A stretch of 64,000 nt of DNA from NCBI RefSeq assembly GCF_003264115.1, contig NZ_CP021912.1, forward strand, positions 1,099,001 to 1,163,000, read 5' to 3'. A program made the position numbers and the translations under genes. Below, one piece after another: positions 16,876-25,271 of this stretch (its first letter is position 1; the number at the start of each line of letters is the position of its first letter). The notes below the pieces were generated by a model, which saw only the letters and a list, made by a program, of their open reading frames with translations, did not search any database and had not been told where the DNA came from. Source of the DNA: Erythrobacter sp. KY5. Lineage in GTDB: Bacteria > Pseudomonadota > Alphaproteobacteria > Sphingomonadales > Sphingomonadaceae.

Positions 16876-17927
16876 TACGCCGCTGCCAGCAAGGGCAATG
16901 CCGCTGCGGGCTGATAGTGCGTGTCAGGGCACGCTGTCTTGCCTTCGAGTTGAATGCGTAGTGCGTTGCCAAGTGCTTCGCCGAGAACGGGCGGAACTGC
17001 GTCCCCGACTTGAGTGTATTGCGACGATCGCGAGCCAGCGAACCACATATCAGCCGGGAATGTTTGGATAAGGGCTGATTCCTTCAGCGTCATACGACGT
17101 GCGCCGGGCACTTCCCCTTCGCGCGGCTTTCCCCCTGCCATTAGGTGCGCGGAATAGTCAGGCGCAATGTCCAAAGTATCGACCCAATGCGTCTTGTAGC
17201 CTCCCGCTGAAGCCAAGATCGTATGACACGGCGCAGTAAGGTCGATCGGACGCCCGCCGCCATTATAGACTTGCCCAGCATAGGGGCTTCGGCGCGGGTC
17301 CGGGTATTTGGCGTAGATCACCGGGCAATCAGGCGGGTCGCCTAGCGGACTTTCTTTGTCGATCACCGTTCCCGACGCGACGTGCGGTTGATCTGTATCC
17401 GGCCCATGACTGGGCTTGGGAAACCAAAACGATCCTTCGCGCATGCCCACGATAATGAGGCGGCGGCGTTTTTGAGGCACGCCATAGTCAGCCGCCGAAA
17501 CGACATGCCATGATATGTTGTAGCCCTTCGCTTCGAAGTCCTGAAGTAACTCGGCAAGATACTTGACGCGACTTCGTGTCGCCAAGCCGGGCACGTTTTC
17601 GCATAAGAATGCTGCGGGCCGCGCTTCGTCTAGCGCCCGCATGAATTCAGGGAACATATTGCGTGCATCTGCGGTGCCACGACGAAGCCCGCCGGTCGAA
17701 AACGGCTGACAAGGTGGACCGCCATAAATTACGTCAACCACGCCCCGATATTTCTCAAACGAAACGCTGCGAATATCGTTCTGATAGTGTTCGGCATCCG
17801 GCGTGTGCGCATCATAAGTTTCGACGGCATCTTTACGCTTTTCGACGCACGCGACCGGTTCGATCCCAGCACGCTTCATTCCGATCGACAGTCCGCCCGG
17901 ACCAGAGAATAAGTCGAGAGCCTTCAT
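16875..17927 (-). CDS. DNA (cytosine-5) methyltransferase of a type II restriction-modification system
   Basis: A 350-residue enzyme with the m5C motifs in order: I DLFSGPGGLSIG (5-16), IV GGPPCQPFS with catalytic C73, VI CENVPG (109-114), VIII PQKRRR, a target-recognition region about 180-290, IX-like RRMTLKESALIQTFP, and X QVGDAVPPVLG. It methylates C5 of cytosine in an unknown site to protect host DNA. It is the first gene of a leftward pair with the endonuclease, so methylation is made first. The 197 bases upstream hold 17-mer copy 4. Confidence 0.93.
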   Translation of the reverse strand: MKALDLFSGPGGLSIGMKRAGIEPVACVEKRKDAVETYDAHTPDAEHYQNDIRSVSFEKYRGVVDVIYGGPPCQPFSTGGLRRGTADARNMFPEFMRALDEARPAAFLCENVPGLATRSRVKYLAELLQDFEAKGYNISWHVVSAADYGVPQKRRRLIIVGMREGSFWFPKPSHGPDTDQPHVASGTVIDKESPLGDPPDCPVIYAKYPDPRRSPYAGQVYNGGGRPIDLTAPCHTILASAGGYKTHWVDTLDIAPDYSAHLMAGGKPREGEVPGARRMTLKESALIQTFPADMWFAGSRSSQYTQVGDAVPPVLGEALGNALRIQLEGKTACPDTHYQPAAALPLLAAA

Positions 17928-18037
17928 AAGATTCGCATGCAGTGCATTTAACTACGATGCAAGTTTGTTCTCAATACGTTCCAATATCCGTCCACGACCA
18001 TGTTTGATTCTAGGGCGCGGTGCCCATTGGGTGCGCC

Positions 18038-18054
18038 GTCCTTTGCCGGTCCTT
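18038..18054 (+). repeat. Element 17-mer repeat, copy 4 (near attR)
   Basis: GTCCTTTGCCGGTCCTT, identical to copy 3 on the opposite strand. It lies 69 bases inside attR and about 110 bases upstream of the methyltransferase start. Confidence 0.65.
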
Positions 18055-18122
18055 GTTTTGTGGGCAGTTCTCGCGCAGGACACATCACCTTGGTCGGTAA
18101 AGCATTGTTAATGCAAGCGAAA

Positions 18123-18171
18123 AATGGTGGGCGCGGCAAGGATTGAACTTGCGACCCCACCCGTGTGAAGG
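18123..18171. repeat. attR: 49-bp repeat within the intact tRNA-Val gene
   Basis: Identical to 9097-9145. It covers the 3' half of the tRNA from the anticodon loop, the usual crossover zone for tyrosine integrases, and two bases beyond the CCA. Confidence 0.93.
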
Positions 18172-18199
18172 GTGTGCTCTACCACTGAGCTACGCGCCC
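18125..18199 (-). tRNA. tRNA-Val (anticodon CAC)
   Basis: A 75-base gene with encoded CCA. The acceptor stem pairs GGGCGCG with CGCGCCC, the D stem is GCTC/GAGC, the anticodon stem CACCC/GGGTG encloses loop TTCACAC (anticodon CAC, reading GUG), and the T stem is GCAAG/CTTGC with loop TTCAATC. The element was inserted into its 3' half and restores the full gene. The next 107 bases to sppA show nothing else. Confidence 0.97.
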
Positions 18200-18306
18200 G
18201 TCCGTTGCTGAGCGGCAGGGTGAAGCCGCTTGGACAGGGGCGGGCGTTTACTGTGGCGCTGGCCCTATTGCAAGCATCACGTTGGGCAGCTGAGGCTGCG
18301 TTGAGG

Positions 18307-20196
18307 CTATCGGCCCAGCCACGTTGCGACCAGTTCCATCAGGCCACCTTGCTCGCGCGGCGAAATGGGCCGCGCTTCGCCAGGGCATTCGAGGCAATAG
18401 GCTTGCACGCCTCTTGTCCCGGCAAGCAGCTGCGCGTCACGTGTGATCTGGCCCAGAAGCGCCTCGCGCTGGTGGGCGGCGAGCGAGAACAGATCGCCCG
18501 ATCCAGTGAGAGCAGCAGGCGCTGACGTGTCTGTCATCAATTGGCGGATGAGCGAATCGTAGCTGGCTTCCTGCGAGCCGAGGAACCGCGCGTTCCACGA
18601 ACCCTCTTCAAGCTCGGCTTTCTCGGCGACCCAATTGATCGCGTCCTGCAATCCGCCAAACTGGTCGACCAGGCCAAGCTGGCGCGCCGTGCCGCCGTCC
18701 CAGACGCGGCCCTGCGCCATCGTATCGACCTGCTCGGTCGTGATGCCACGCGCCTCGGCGACGCGGGTCAGGAAGTCGTTATAGGTGTCGGTGACGCTCG
18801 CCTGCAGGATCGCATCGACTTCGGGTGAGAGGCCGGCGATGATATCCGGCTGGCCCGAAAGCGGGGTCGTGCGAAAGCCTTCAGCGTTGACGCCGATCTC
18901 GGCTGCCGCGTCCTCGAAGGTCGGGATGACGGCGAACACACCGATCGAGCCGGTGATGGTTTCAGGCTGCGCGAAGATGCGATCGCTTGACGTGGCGACC
19001 CAATAGCCCCCGCTTGCGGCGACATTGCCGAAGGAAACCGCGACGGGGATGTCCTTGTCGCGGAAACGCTGGACCGCGCGGCGGATTTCCTCCGAGGCTA
19101 GGACCGATCCGCCGGGCGAGTTAACCCGCACCACAAGGCCCTTGATGTCATCGGTGGCGAGCGCATCGTTGAGAAGGCCTGCGATCCGTGCACCGCCCGC
19201 TGCGCCCGGACCTGCATCGCCATCGACGATGGTCCCTGCAACAGTCACAACCGCGATCTCTCCGCTGGAATCGCCGTTGCCGATATCGGCCAGGAACGGT
19301 CGAAGGTCGCTCTTGGCATAAGTGCCCGGTTTCTTGGTCGAGGTGTCCTCGCCGACGATCTCTGCGACGCGGGTTCCGAACTCGACCGAGTCGCCCAGCT
19401 TGTCGACCAGCCCTGCCTCAAGCGCCGCCTCGGCAAGGTCGCCCGATGACGCTTCGACCCATGCCACCGGATCGCCGATCACGCGGTCGAGATCGAGTGA
19501 TGGGCGGGCCTTTTTCACATTCGCCTGCCATTCCTCCCACAGCGCGCCGTAAAGCGCCTCGCGGTTTTCGCGCGCGGCGTCGGACGGACCGTTGAGGATA
19601 TAGGGTTCGACCGCCGACTTGAACTCTCCCACGCGGTAGACGCGGGTGTTGATGTTCAGCTTGTCGAGCAGTTCGGCGTAATAGAGGTTCGCGCCGCCCG
19701 GGCCTGCGATGATTGCGCCGCCAAGCGGATCAGCCCACACTTCGCTGGCATGCGCGGCAAGGTGCATGTGATCATCACCATAAGCGATGGCATAGGTAAG
19801 CACCGGCTTTTCCGTCTTGCGCACCCGGTCCATGGCTTCGCCGATGGCCTGCATGTGCACCTGACCGCCGCCGACAAAGGCGGTCATGTCCATCACCACG
19901 GCCTTTATCCGATCATCGCTGGCGGCTGCGTCGAGAGCGCGGACAAGGTCGCGGGCTTGCAATTCGACCGGCGGCGCGCGGCCGCTGAGCAAGGTGGCGA
20001 TCGGATCGACCGTCGCGCGCTCTTCGACAACGTATCCCGACATGTCGATATACAGGGCGCCTTCGCGGACCTGTCCGGGATTGGGAGTGGCCGACAGGAT
20101 GCTGAAAAGGGCAAGGAAGAACAGCAGGAGGAACACGATGACCATCGCGTCTTTGATTCCGACGATGACTTTCCATGCCTTGCCGATGAAGCTCAT
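18307..20196 (-). CDS. sppA: Signal peptide peptidase SppA, long (67K) type
   Basis: A 629-residue inner-membrane serine protease that degrades leftover signal peptides. One membrane segment lies at about 17-36 (AMVIVFLLLFFLALFSIL). Two tandem SppA domains follow: the N-terminal one carries the general base K193 (VGEFKSAVEPY) and the C-terminal one the nucleophile S395 (NVAASGGYW), matching the Lys/Ser dyad of the long form. It is divergent from pyrB, with a long inverted repeat between them. Confidence 0.95.
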   Translation of the reverse strand: MSFIGKAWKVIVGIKDAMVIVFLLLFFLALFSILSATPNPGQVREGALYIDMSGYVVEERATVDPIATLLSGRAPPVELQARDLVRALDAAASDDRIKAVVMDMTAFVGGGQVHMQAIGEAMDRVRKTEKPVLTYAIAYGDDHMHLAAHASEVWADPLGGAIIAGPGGANLYYAELLDKLNINTRVYRVGEFKSAVEPYILNGPSDAARENREALYGALWEEWQANVKKARPSLDLDRVIGDPVAWVEASSGDLAEAALEAGLVDKLGDSVEFGTRVAEIVGEDTSTKKPGTYAKSDLRPFLADIGNGDSSGEIAVVTVAGTIVDGDAGPGAAGGARIAGLLNDALATDDIKGLVVRVNSPGGSVLASEEIRRAVQRFRDKDIPVAVSFGNVAASGGYWVATSSDRIFAQPETITGSIGVFAVIPTFEDAAAEIGVNAEGFRTTPLSGQPDIIAGLSPEVDAILQASVTDTYNDFLTRVAEARGITTEQVDTMAQGRVWDGGTARQLGLVDQFGGLQDAINWVAEKAELEEGSWNARFLGSQEASYDSLIRQLMTDTSAPAALTGSGDLFSLAAHQREALLGQITRDAQLLAGTRGVQAYCLECPGEARPISPREQGGLMELVATWLGR

Positions 20197-20224
20197 TACG
20201 TTTGCATTTCCTTCTGTGCTACCG

Positions 20225-20307
20225 GGCCACCCGCTCCCTCCGCCCTTCCACCCGGATCATACTCCGGTGTGACAATCCGGGTGGAAGGGCGGAGGGAGCG
20301 GGTGGCC
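20225..20307. repeat. 33-bp perfect inverted repeat between sppA and pyrB
   Basis: Arms 20225-20257 and 20275-20307 are exact reverse complements with a 17-base loop. The arms are pyrimidine-rich on one strand (CTCCCTCCGCCCTTCC core). It lies in the leader of sppA and upstream of pyrB. It is too long for a normal terminator, has no T-run, and looks like an interspersed palindromic element. Confidence 0.85.
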
Positions 20308-20410
20308 TGGTGTGTTCATCAGATAAGCTCGATGGACGCAAAGTTCCATGGGGAACCGCATGCGTGATGGGTTGAGCGTTCGATAGCACTCGACTAAGGG
20401 CGTGGCTTTG

Positions 20411-21439
20411 ATGGACAACATGCCAACTTCGAGCGCAGCTGACCGCTTTCCCGCGGGTCGGCTTGCCTTTCCGCATCGCGATCTCACCGGCATCGGCCAG
20501 CTTGAACGGCACGAGATCCTCTACCTTCTCGATCAGGCAGCGCAGTGGGTGGAATTGAACCGCCAGCGCACCAAGCACACCGAGCTGCTCTCCGGCCTTA
20601 CGATCATCAACGCCTTCTTCGAGAACTCGACCCGCACGCTGCTGTCTTTCGAGATCGCGGGCAAGCGGCTGGGTGCGGACGTGGTGAACATGCACGCCGC
20701 GCAGTCGAGCGTTAAGAAGGGCGAGACCCTGATCGATACGGCGATCACGCTCAATGCCATGCGCGCCGATGCCATCGTGATCCGCCACGGGTCGAGCGGC
20801 GCGACGCAGCTGATCGCGGACAAGGTCGATTGCCCGGTCTTGAACGCAGGCGATGGACAGCACGAACACCCGACGCAAGGCCTTCTCGACGCGTTGGCTT
20901 TGCGCGAAGCTCTGGCGCAGCAGGGGCGGGGCAGCCGCGATGCGCTCGCTGACTTTACCGGGCTTATTATCACGATCTGCGGCGATATCCTGCACAGCCG
21001 CGTCGCACGCTCCAACATCCTGTGCCTTCAGGCGATGGGGGCAAGTGTGCGCCTGTGTTCTCCCCCTGCGCTGATGCCGCGAGGGGTTGAGGCGATGGGC
21101 GCGCAGCCCTTCCACGATTTCGACGCAGCCCTCGACGGCAGCGATGTCGTCATGATGCTGAGGCTTCAGTCGGAGCGCATGGCGGGCCAGTTCATCCCTT
21201 CGGCGCGCGAGTATCACCATCTCTACGGCCTCACCCGGGAGCGGCTGAAGCGCGCGGCGCCCGATGCGCTCGTCATGCATCCCGGCCCCATGAACCGGGG
21301 TGTCGAGATCGACAGCGACGTTGCCGATATGCTCGACCGCTCGATCATCACCAGCCAGGTGGAGATGGGCGTCGCGATCCGCATGGCATGCCTCGACGTG
21401 CTGACCCGAAGCGCGCGCGGTGTGGAGGGCTGGTCATGA
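20411..21439 (+). CDS. pyrB: Aspartate carbamoyltransferase catalytic subunit
   Basis: A 342-residue enzyme joining carbamoyl phosphate and aspartate in pyrimidine synthesis. The carbamoyl-phosphate loop is ENSTRT (S73-T76), and later landmarks are [16 protein letters not shown] and [11 protein letters not shown] 20411 is chosen because AAGGG lies 10 bases upstream; GTG 20402 would leave it only one base. The stop overlaps the ATG of the dihydroorotase-like gene, so the two are coupled, as in pyrB-pyrC' operons where an inactive dihydroorotase supports the complex. Confidence 0.95.
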   Translation: MDNMPTSSAADRFPAGRLAFPHRDLTGIGQLERHEILYLLDQAAQWVELNRQRTKHTELLSGLTIINAFFENSTRTLLSFEIAGKRLGADVVNMHAAQSSVKKGETLIDTAITLNAMRADAIVIRHGSSGATQLIADKVDCPVLNAGDGQHEHPTQGLLDALALREALAQQGRGSRDALADFTGLIITICGDILHSRVARSNILCLQAMGASVRLCSPPALMPRGVEAMGAQPFHDFDAALDGSDVVMMLRLQSERMAGQFIPSAREYHHLYGLTRERLKRAAPDALVMHPGPMNRGVEIDSDVADMLDRSIITSQVEMGVAIRMACLDVLTRSARGVEGWS

Positions 21440-22671
21440 AGCAGGCACGGCCCCTTACCATCACAGGCGGCAAGCTCGTCACGCCCGGCGGCGTCGAAGC
21501 GGGCGCACTGCGCATGGCCGACGGCCTGATCGAGGCTGTGGGCGCTGACATCAGCGCCCGCGATGGCGACGAAGTGATCGACGCCAAGGGCAAGCTGATT
21601 GCGCCCGGCATCGTGGATTTCGGTGTCTTCGCGGTCGACAAGCCTGCCTTCCATTTTGGTGGTATAACGCGCGCGGCGTTGATGCCTGACCAGTCCCCGC
21701 CGCTCGATTATCCGAGCCGGGTCAACTACATCGCCAAGAGCGGGAAGCCTGACCTGTGGGTTCATCCGCTTGCCGCCGCGACACGCGGGCTCGAAGGGGC
21801 CGAACTCGCCGAGATTGCACTGATGCGCGATGCGGGCGCGCGCGGTGTTGCGACCGGGCGCAAGTGGATCGCCGATAGCGGCGTCATGCTGCGCCTGTGC
21901 CAGTACGCCGCGATGCTGGGCCTCGTCGTGGTCGCCCATGCCGAGGATAGCGGGATCGCGGGCGAAGCCGCCGCCACCGCAGGCGAGGTCGCAACGCGGC
22001 TTGGTCTCCCAAGCGCGCCTGCCGAGGCCGAGACGCTGGCGCTTGCGCGCGATATTGCGATTGCCGAGATGAGCGGGGCGAGGGTGCATTTCCGGCAGGT
22101 GACGACCGCCGCTGGCTTCGACCTCATGCGCGCGGCCAAGGGTCGCGGCTTGGCGGTCACATGCGGTATTACGCCTGCGCATTTCATGCTGTCCGACCTC
22201 GCGACAGCCGACTTCCGTACATTCACACGCCTCTCGCCGCCCTTGCGCAGCGAGGCCGACCGGCAGGCTGCGCGCGCGGCGATTGCCGATGGCACGGTGG
22301 ACGTCATCGCTAGCGGCCACGATCCGCGCGGGCCAGAGGACAAGCGGCTCCCCTTCGCCGATGCGGCGCCCGGCATGGCAGGAGCAGAGACGCTGCTCGC
22401 CATGGTGCTGGGGCTGGTTCGCGATGAGGTGATCGACCTGAGCCGCGCCTTCGACCTGCTCGCCGCCAATCCTGCGACCCTGCTTGGCGTACAAGCCGGG
22501 GTGCTCGAAGTCGGGCGAGAGGCAGATGTGGCGGTCATCGATCCTGACGCGCCCTGGTTTGTCGACCGAACCAAGATGGAAGCCACCGCGGACAACACAC
22601 CTTTCGACCGGCAAGGCGCGCAAGGCCGGGTGAGGGCGCTTATCAAGGGCGGTGTCGCGGTTGAGCTTTGA
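21436..22671 (+). CDS. Dihydroorotase-like protein lacking metal ligands (PyrC'/PyrX type)
   Basis: A 411-residue amidohydrolase-fold protein from the ATG in the ATGA overlap with pyrB. Where active dihydroorotases have DxHxH, this has DFGVF (61-65), so both His ligands are lost. The segment VHFRQVTT replaces the His normally preceding VST, and IASGHDP lacks the Asp of TDHAP; HAEDS is kept. It is therefore very probably non-catalytic and a structural partner of aspartate carbamoyltransferase, as known in Pseudomonas. A working dihydroorotase must be encoded elsewhere. The 383-base gap after it holds a terminator for the opposite strand and no gene I can support. Confidence 0.9.
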   Translation: MKQARPLTITGGKLVTPGGVEAGALRMADGLIEAVGADISARDGDEVIDAKGKLIAPGIVDFGVFAVDKPAFHFGGITRAALMPDQSPPLDYPSRVNYIAKSGKPDLWVHPLAAATRGLEGAELAEIALMRDAGARGVATGRKWIADSGVMLRLCQYAAMLGLVVVAHAEDSGIAGEAAATAGEVATRLGLPSAPAEAETLALARDIAIAEMSGARVHFRQVTTAAGFDLMRAAKGRGLAVTCGITPAHFMLSDLATADFRTFTRLSPPLRSEADRQAARAAIADGTVDVIASGHDPRGPEDKRLPFADAAPGMAGAETLLAMVLGLVRDEVIDLSRAFDLLAANPATLLGVQAGVLEVGREADVAVIDPDAPWFVDRTKMEATADNTPFDRQGAQGRVRALIKGGVAVEL

Positions 22672-22978
22672 GCGGCGCGTGGACCGCGCAAGTGGGTGTT
22701 TGGGAAAAACTGAACTGTAGGTAAAGCTCTGATATAAAGGTGGATTGCTTGTGGGAGGTGTGACTTTCCGATCAGCTTTCTATTCCCGCGATTGGCGCTG
22801 CGTTGCCAGCTGTCTTGTACCGATCAGATCTCGAGTAGGAAAACCAGCGATCTTGCTCTGAGATCGCCCATCCGGGCGATCATCCTCGGCGCTGTTCCTC
22901 CGCTTCGCTACGGGCACCTGCGGGCGGGCGATCGCCCTTGCGACATCGAAGGTGTCGAACGCACTCGCTGCGCAGATG

Positions 22979-23009
22979 AAAAAACTCCCGGTGGCTGGGC
23001 CACCGGGAG
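22979..23009 (-). terminator. Rho-independent terminator of the TPR-SPOR gene
   Basis: A perfect 10-bp stem (22985-22994 with 23000-23009) with a 5-base loop is followed, on the minus strand, by six T. It lies 46 bases beyond the stop of the leftward gene. Confidence 0.85.
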
Positions 23010-23054
23010 AAGTTTCGCTGAAGCTCTCAATCAAGAGAGGATGCAAGAAATCCC

Positions 23055-24527
23055 TTAGCGAGCGGCAATCCGCACGCCGCGATCGACCGCACCTGCGGGC
23101 GGGTTCGATGCGGCATAGGCAAAGCAGCCGGTGCCGCCTGCCTTGAGCGTCGAACACATCGAGCGGGCACTGCGCGACTCGAAACCGGCGGCGGCAACGC
23201 GGAAATAGGTGCGGCCATTGACCAGCGCTTCGGTAATCACGACGTCGCGGCCCTTCAAATCAGGATAGCGACGCTGGAATTCGGCCCACTTGTTCTCGGC
23301 CACCTGGCGATTGTCGAACGCGCCAAGCTGGACGAGGTGAGTGGCCGCCGAACCGCTGGCAACTGCCATGCGGCGCTGCTGCGGAGCGGGCGCTGCCTGC
23401 GGAGCGCGCTGGGCCGAAGCTCGCGGTGCTGGTGCTGCCGGAACGTTCTGGACGACAGCGTTCGAGACAAAGCGAGGAGCGCCGCGCGAAGGCGCTGCGG
23501 CAACCGCAGGCATGCGGACCGGAGCAGGAGCGGCGGAGGTCGGCGAAGGAGCGGGCTTGGGAGCCTGCGCCACGCGAACCGGAGCGGCGGCTGCTTCATC
23601 GGGATCGACCGACTGCACCACGGGACCGCTTTCGACATTCACGGTGTCGATGCCGGCAATGCCGAACGGCATGGGTGCATCGCTGAGCGGCTGGGCCGCT
23701 GCAATTGCGACGGGCGCTTCATCGCTTTCGACGATTTCAAAGTCGCCCTGCTCTTGCGCCTCTGCAACCATGGTCGCCATCGCCGGGAAGTTCGACAGGG
23801 CAAGGCTCTGCGGCAGGCCGGTGTCGTAGGCCGGGGTAACGCCAAGCAGCGTCGCCACGCGGATCTGGTAATCTTCAGGACGGGCCACTGCCGCCCATTC
23901 TGCCATGCGCCCTTCAAGCTGATCGGCGGGCACATCTTCAGCAGCCATAACGCGCGCTGCGGGCCAATTGCCTGACAGCGCATAGGCATAAGCGAGGTTC
24001 TGGCGTGCCTTGGGGCTGTTGTGACCATGGCGCACGGCATTGATCAGATATTGAACGCCGCGTTCCGGCTGTCCTGCAAGCGCAAGCGCGAGGCCAAGAT
24101 CGGCAGGCGCGATGTCGTCTTCGAAGGCCGAAAGCTGGACAAGCGCAGCGCTGTTGTCACCGCTCGCAACCTTTGCAAGCGCATAGCTCAGGACCGTGCG
24201 CGGATCGCTTTCACCAAGCTCGATCGATTCTCCGAAAGCGGTCGCGGCAGACTGAAAGCGGCCCGCTTCGAGATAGGCGGCGCCAAGCATCGCGCGATAG
24301 CCCGGATTGCGCGGCTCGGCGAGCACGGCAGCTTCGGCGTGGGTAATGGCATGGTCGACCTTGCCCGCGTCAAGCGCGGCCTGTGCCTTGGCGAAGGACG
24401 CCTGTGCAGGCGGGGCGCTACCGGCGCAGCTTGCAAGAGCGAAGCTGGCCAGCGCGGTGCTGACAAAGAGGCCGAGTTTGCGACCGCTTGAGGCGCTTTC
24501 GGTAAATCCCTGGTTACGGCTGGCCAT
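23055..24527 (-). CDS. TPR and SPOR domain lipoprotein
   Basis: A 490-residue protein starting at ATG 24527, preceded by AAGGAA. A signal with lipobox LASC ends near residue 34. TPR-like helices (ALDAGKVDHAITHAEAAVLAEPRNPGYRAMLG) span about 45-200, a Pro/Ala-rich linker about 280-390, and a SPOR domain (HLVQLGAFDNRQVAENKWAEF and FRVAAAGFESRSARSMCSTL) is C-terminal. SPOR domains bind denuded peptidoglycan at the division septum. It is followed in the same direction of the cluster by RHH and ParA genes upstream. It likely helps in cell division or envelope maintenance. Confidence 0.9.
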   Translation of the reverse strand: MASRNQGFTESASSGRKLGLFVSTALASFALASCAGSAPPAQASFAKAQAALDAGKVDHAITHAEAAVLAEPRNPGYRAMLGAAYLEAGRFQSAATAFGESIELGESDPRTVLSYALAKVASGDNSAALVQLSAFEDDIAPADLGLALALAGQPERGVQYLINAVRHGHNSPKARQNLAYAYALSGNWPAARVMAAEDVPADQLEGRMAEWAAVARPEDYQIRVATLLGVTPAYDTGLPQSLALSNFPAMATMVAEAQEQGDFEIVESDEAPVAIAAAQPLSDAPMPFGIAGIDTVNVESGPVVQSVDPDEAAAAPVRVAQAPKPAPSPTSAAPAPVRMPAVAAAPSRGAPRFVSNAVVQNVPAAPAPRASAQRAPQAAPAPQQRRMAVASGSAATHLVQLGAFDNRQVAENKWAEFQRRYPDLKGRDVVITEALVNGRTYFRVAAAGFESRSARSMCSTLKAGGTGCFAYAASNPPAGAVDRGVRIAAR

Positions 24528-24596
24528 GTTGGTTTCCTTCAATTTAACCATGTTTGTCTGCGGCTTGGTTGAATGCTTGAGGTTGTTCGTAAAAAA

Positions 24597-25256
24597 TCAG
24601 GTGGTTTTGAGCGGTGCGCCCATTTGCGCGCCCATCTGCGCACCCATTTTTTGGGCGAGCGCGTCGAGGTCTTCGATTTCCGACAGCATCGAATCGAGCG
24701 CCTGCGTGACGAGCGACTGTGCGCTCACTCCCTGCATCGTCGCAGCGAGGCGAAGCTTGAGATGGCGTTCGGTGTCGAGGCGAAGCGTGAATGCGGCGCG
24801 GCGTGCATTGGCGCTTGTCTTGCGCGCGGTCGGCTTGGCCTTGGCGGGCGCTTCGACGGGCGTGGATTTGACGGGCCTGGTTTCGAGGGTCGTGGTTTCG
24901 ACGGGCTCGTCTTCGACCGGTTCTTCATCGCGGACATTGCCGGTCGCTGCATCGGCTAGGATTCGATCGGCAAGATCGCGCTGCTGGCGGTGCACCAGCG
25001 GGCTGCCGACATCGTTGTCTGCACCCAGATCGGCATTCGCCTCTGGCGTCGCCGACGGGATGATGGAGACGATATTCGCGCCGTCCTGCGATGCACCTTC
25101 GTCGTCCTGGCCCATGTCGTTCCAGCCCAGATCTTCGAGCTGTTCAGGCTCGACCATCTCGGGCAGCGGCGCGAGTTGCGGACGCATGGCGGGCTTTGCC
25201 CCACCCTTGCGTGCAAGCAAAGTCGGTCCAAGCGAGGCGAAGCTGGCTTCGGACAT
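24597..25256 (-). CDS. Ribbon-helix-helix-like partner of the adjacent ParA
   Basis: A 219-residue protein. The first 150 residues are acidic and largely disordered (EDEPVETTTLETRPVKSTP). Residues 155-200 (AAFTLRLDTERHLKLRLAATMQG) look like an Arc/MetJ-type ribbon-helix-helix DNA-binding fold. It ends in a tandem MGAQ repeat (QKMGAQMGAQMGAPLK). Sitting 15 bases after parA, it may be the ParA partner, though it is not a classical ParB and has no visible centromere array beside it. Confidence 0.7.
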   Translation of the reverse strand: MSEASFASLGPTLLARKGGAKPAMRPQLAPLPEMVEPEQLEDLGWNDMGQDDEGASQDGANIVSIIPSATPEANADLGADNDVGSPLVHRQQRDLADRILADAATGNVRDEEPVEDEPVETTTLETRPVKSTPVEAPAKAKPTARKTSANARRAAFTLRLDTERHLKLRLAATMQGVSAQSLVTQALDSMLSEIEDLDALAQKMGAQMGAQMGAPLKTT

Positions 25257-25271
25257 CGGCTCAGCGCTCCC

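Larger units (their letters stand above)
9097..18171. mobile_element. Integrative genetic element in tRNA-Val(CAC), about 9.1 kb
   Basis: Bounded by an exact 49-bp direct repeat: the left copy (9097-9145) holds only the 3' half of a tRNA, while the right copy is part of the intact tRNA gene. Contents in order are a tyrosine integrase, small genes, an AlpA-like DNA-binding protein, a DUF3987-like ATPase, five unknown genes, a zinc-ribbon protein and a restriction-modification pair. No capsid, tail, relaxase or conjugation genes are seen, so it looks like a satellite or small integrative island rather than a full prophage. Base composition is visibly more AT-rich than the flanks, especially at 12750-12900 and 13490-13600. 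Confidence 0.9.

Noticed and set aside
22672..23054. A gene in the 383-base gap after the dihydroorotase-like gene
   Set aside because: The frames present are low-complexity shadows and the visible signals are a minus-strand terminator and short dyads (GATCGCCC/GGGCGATC at 22862-22881).
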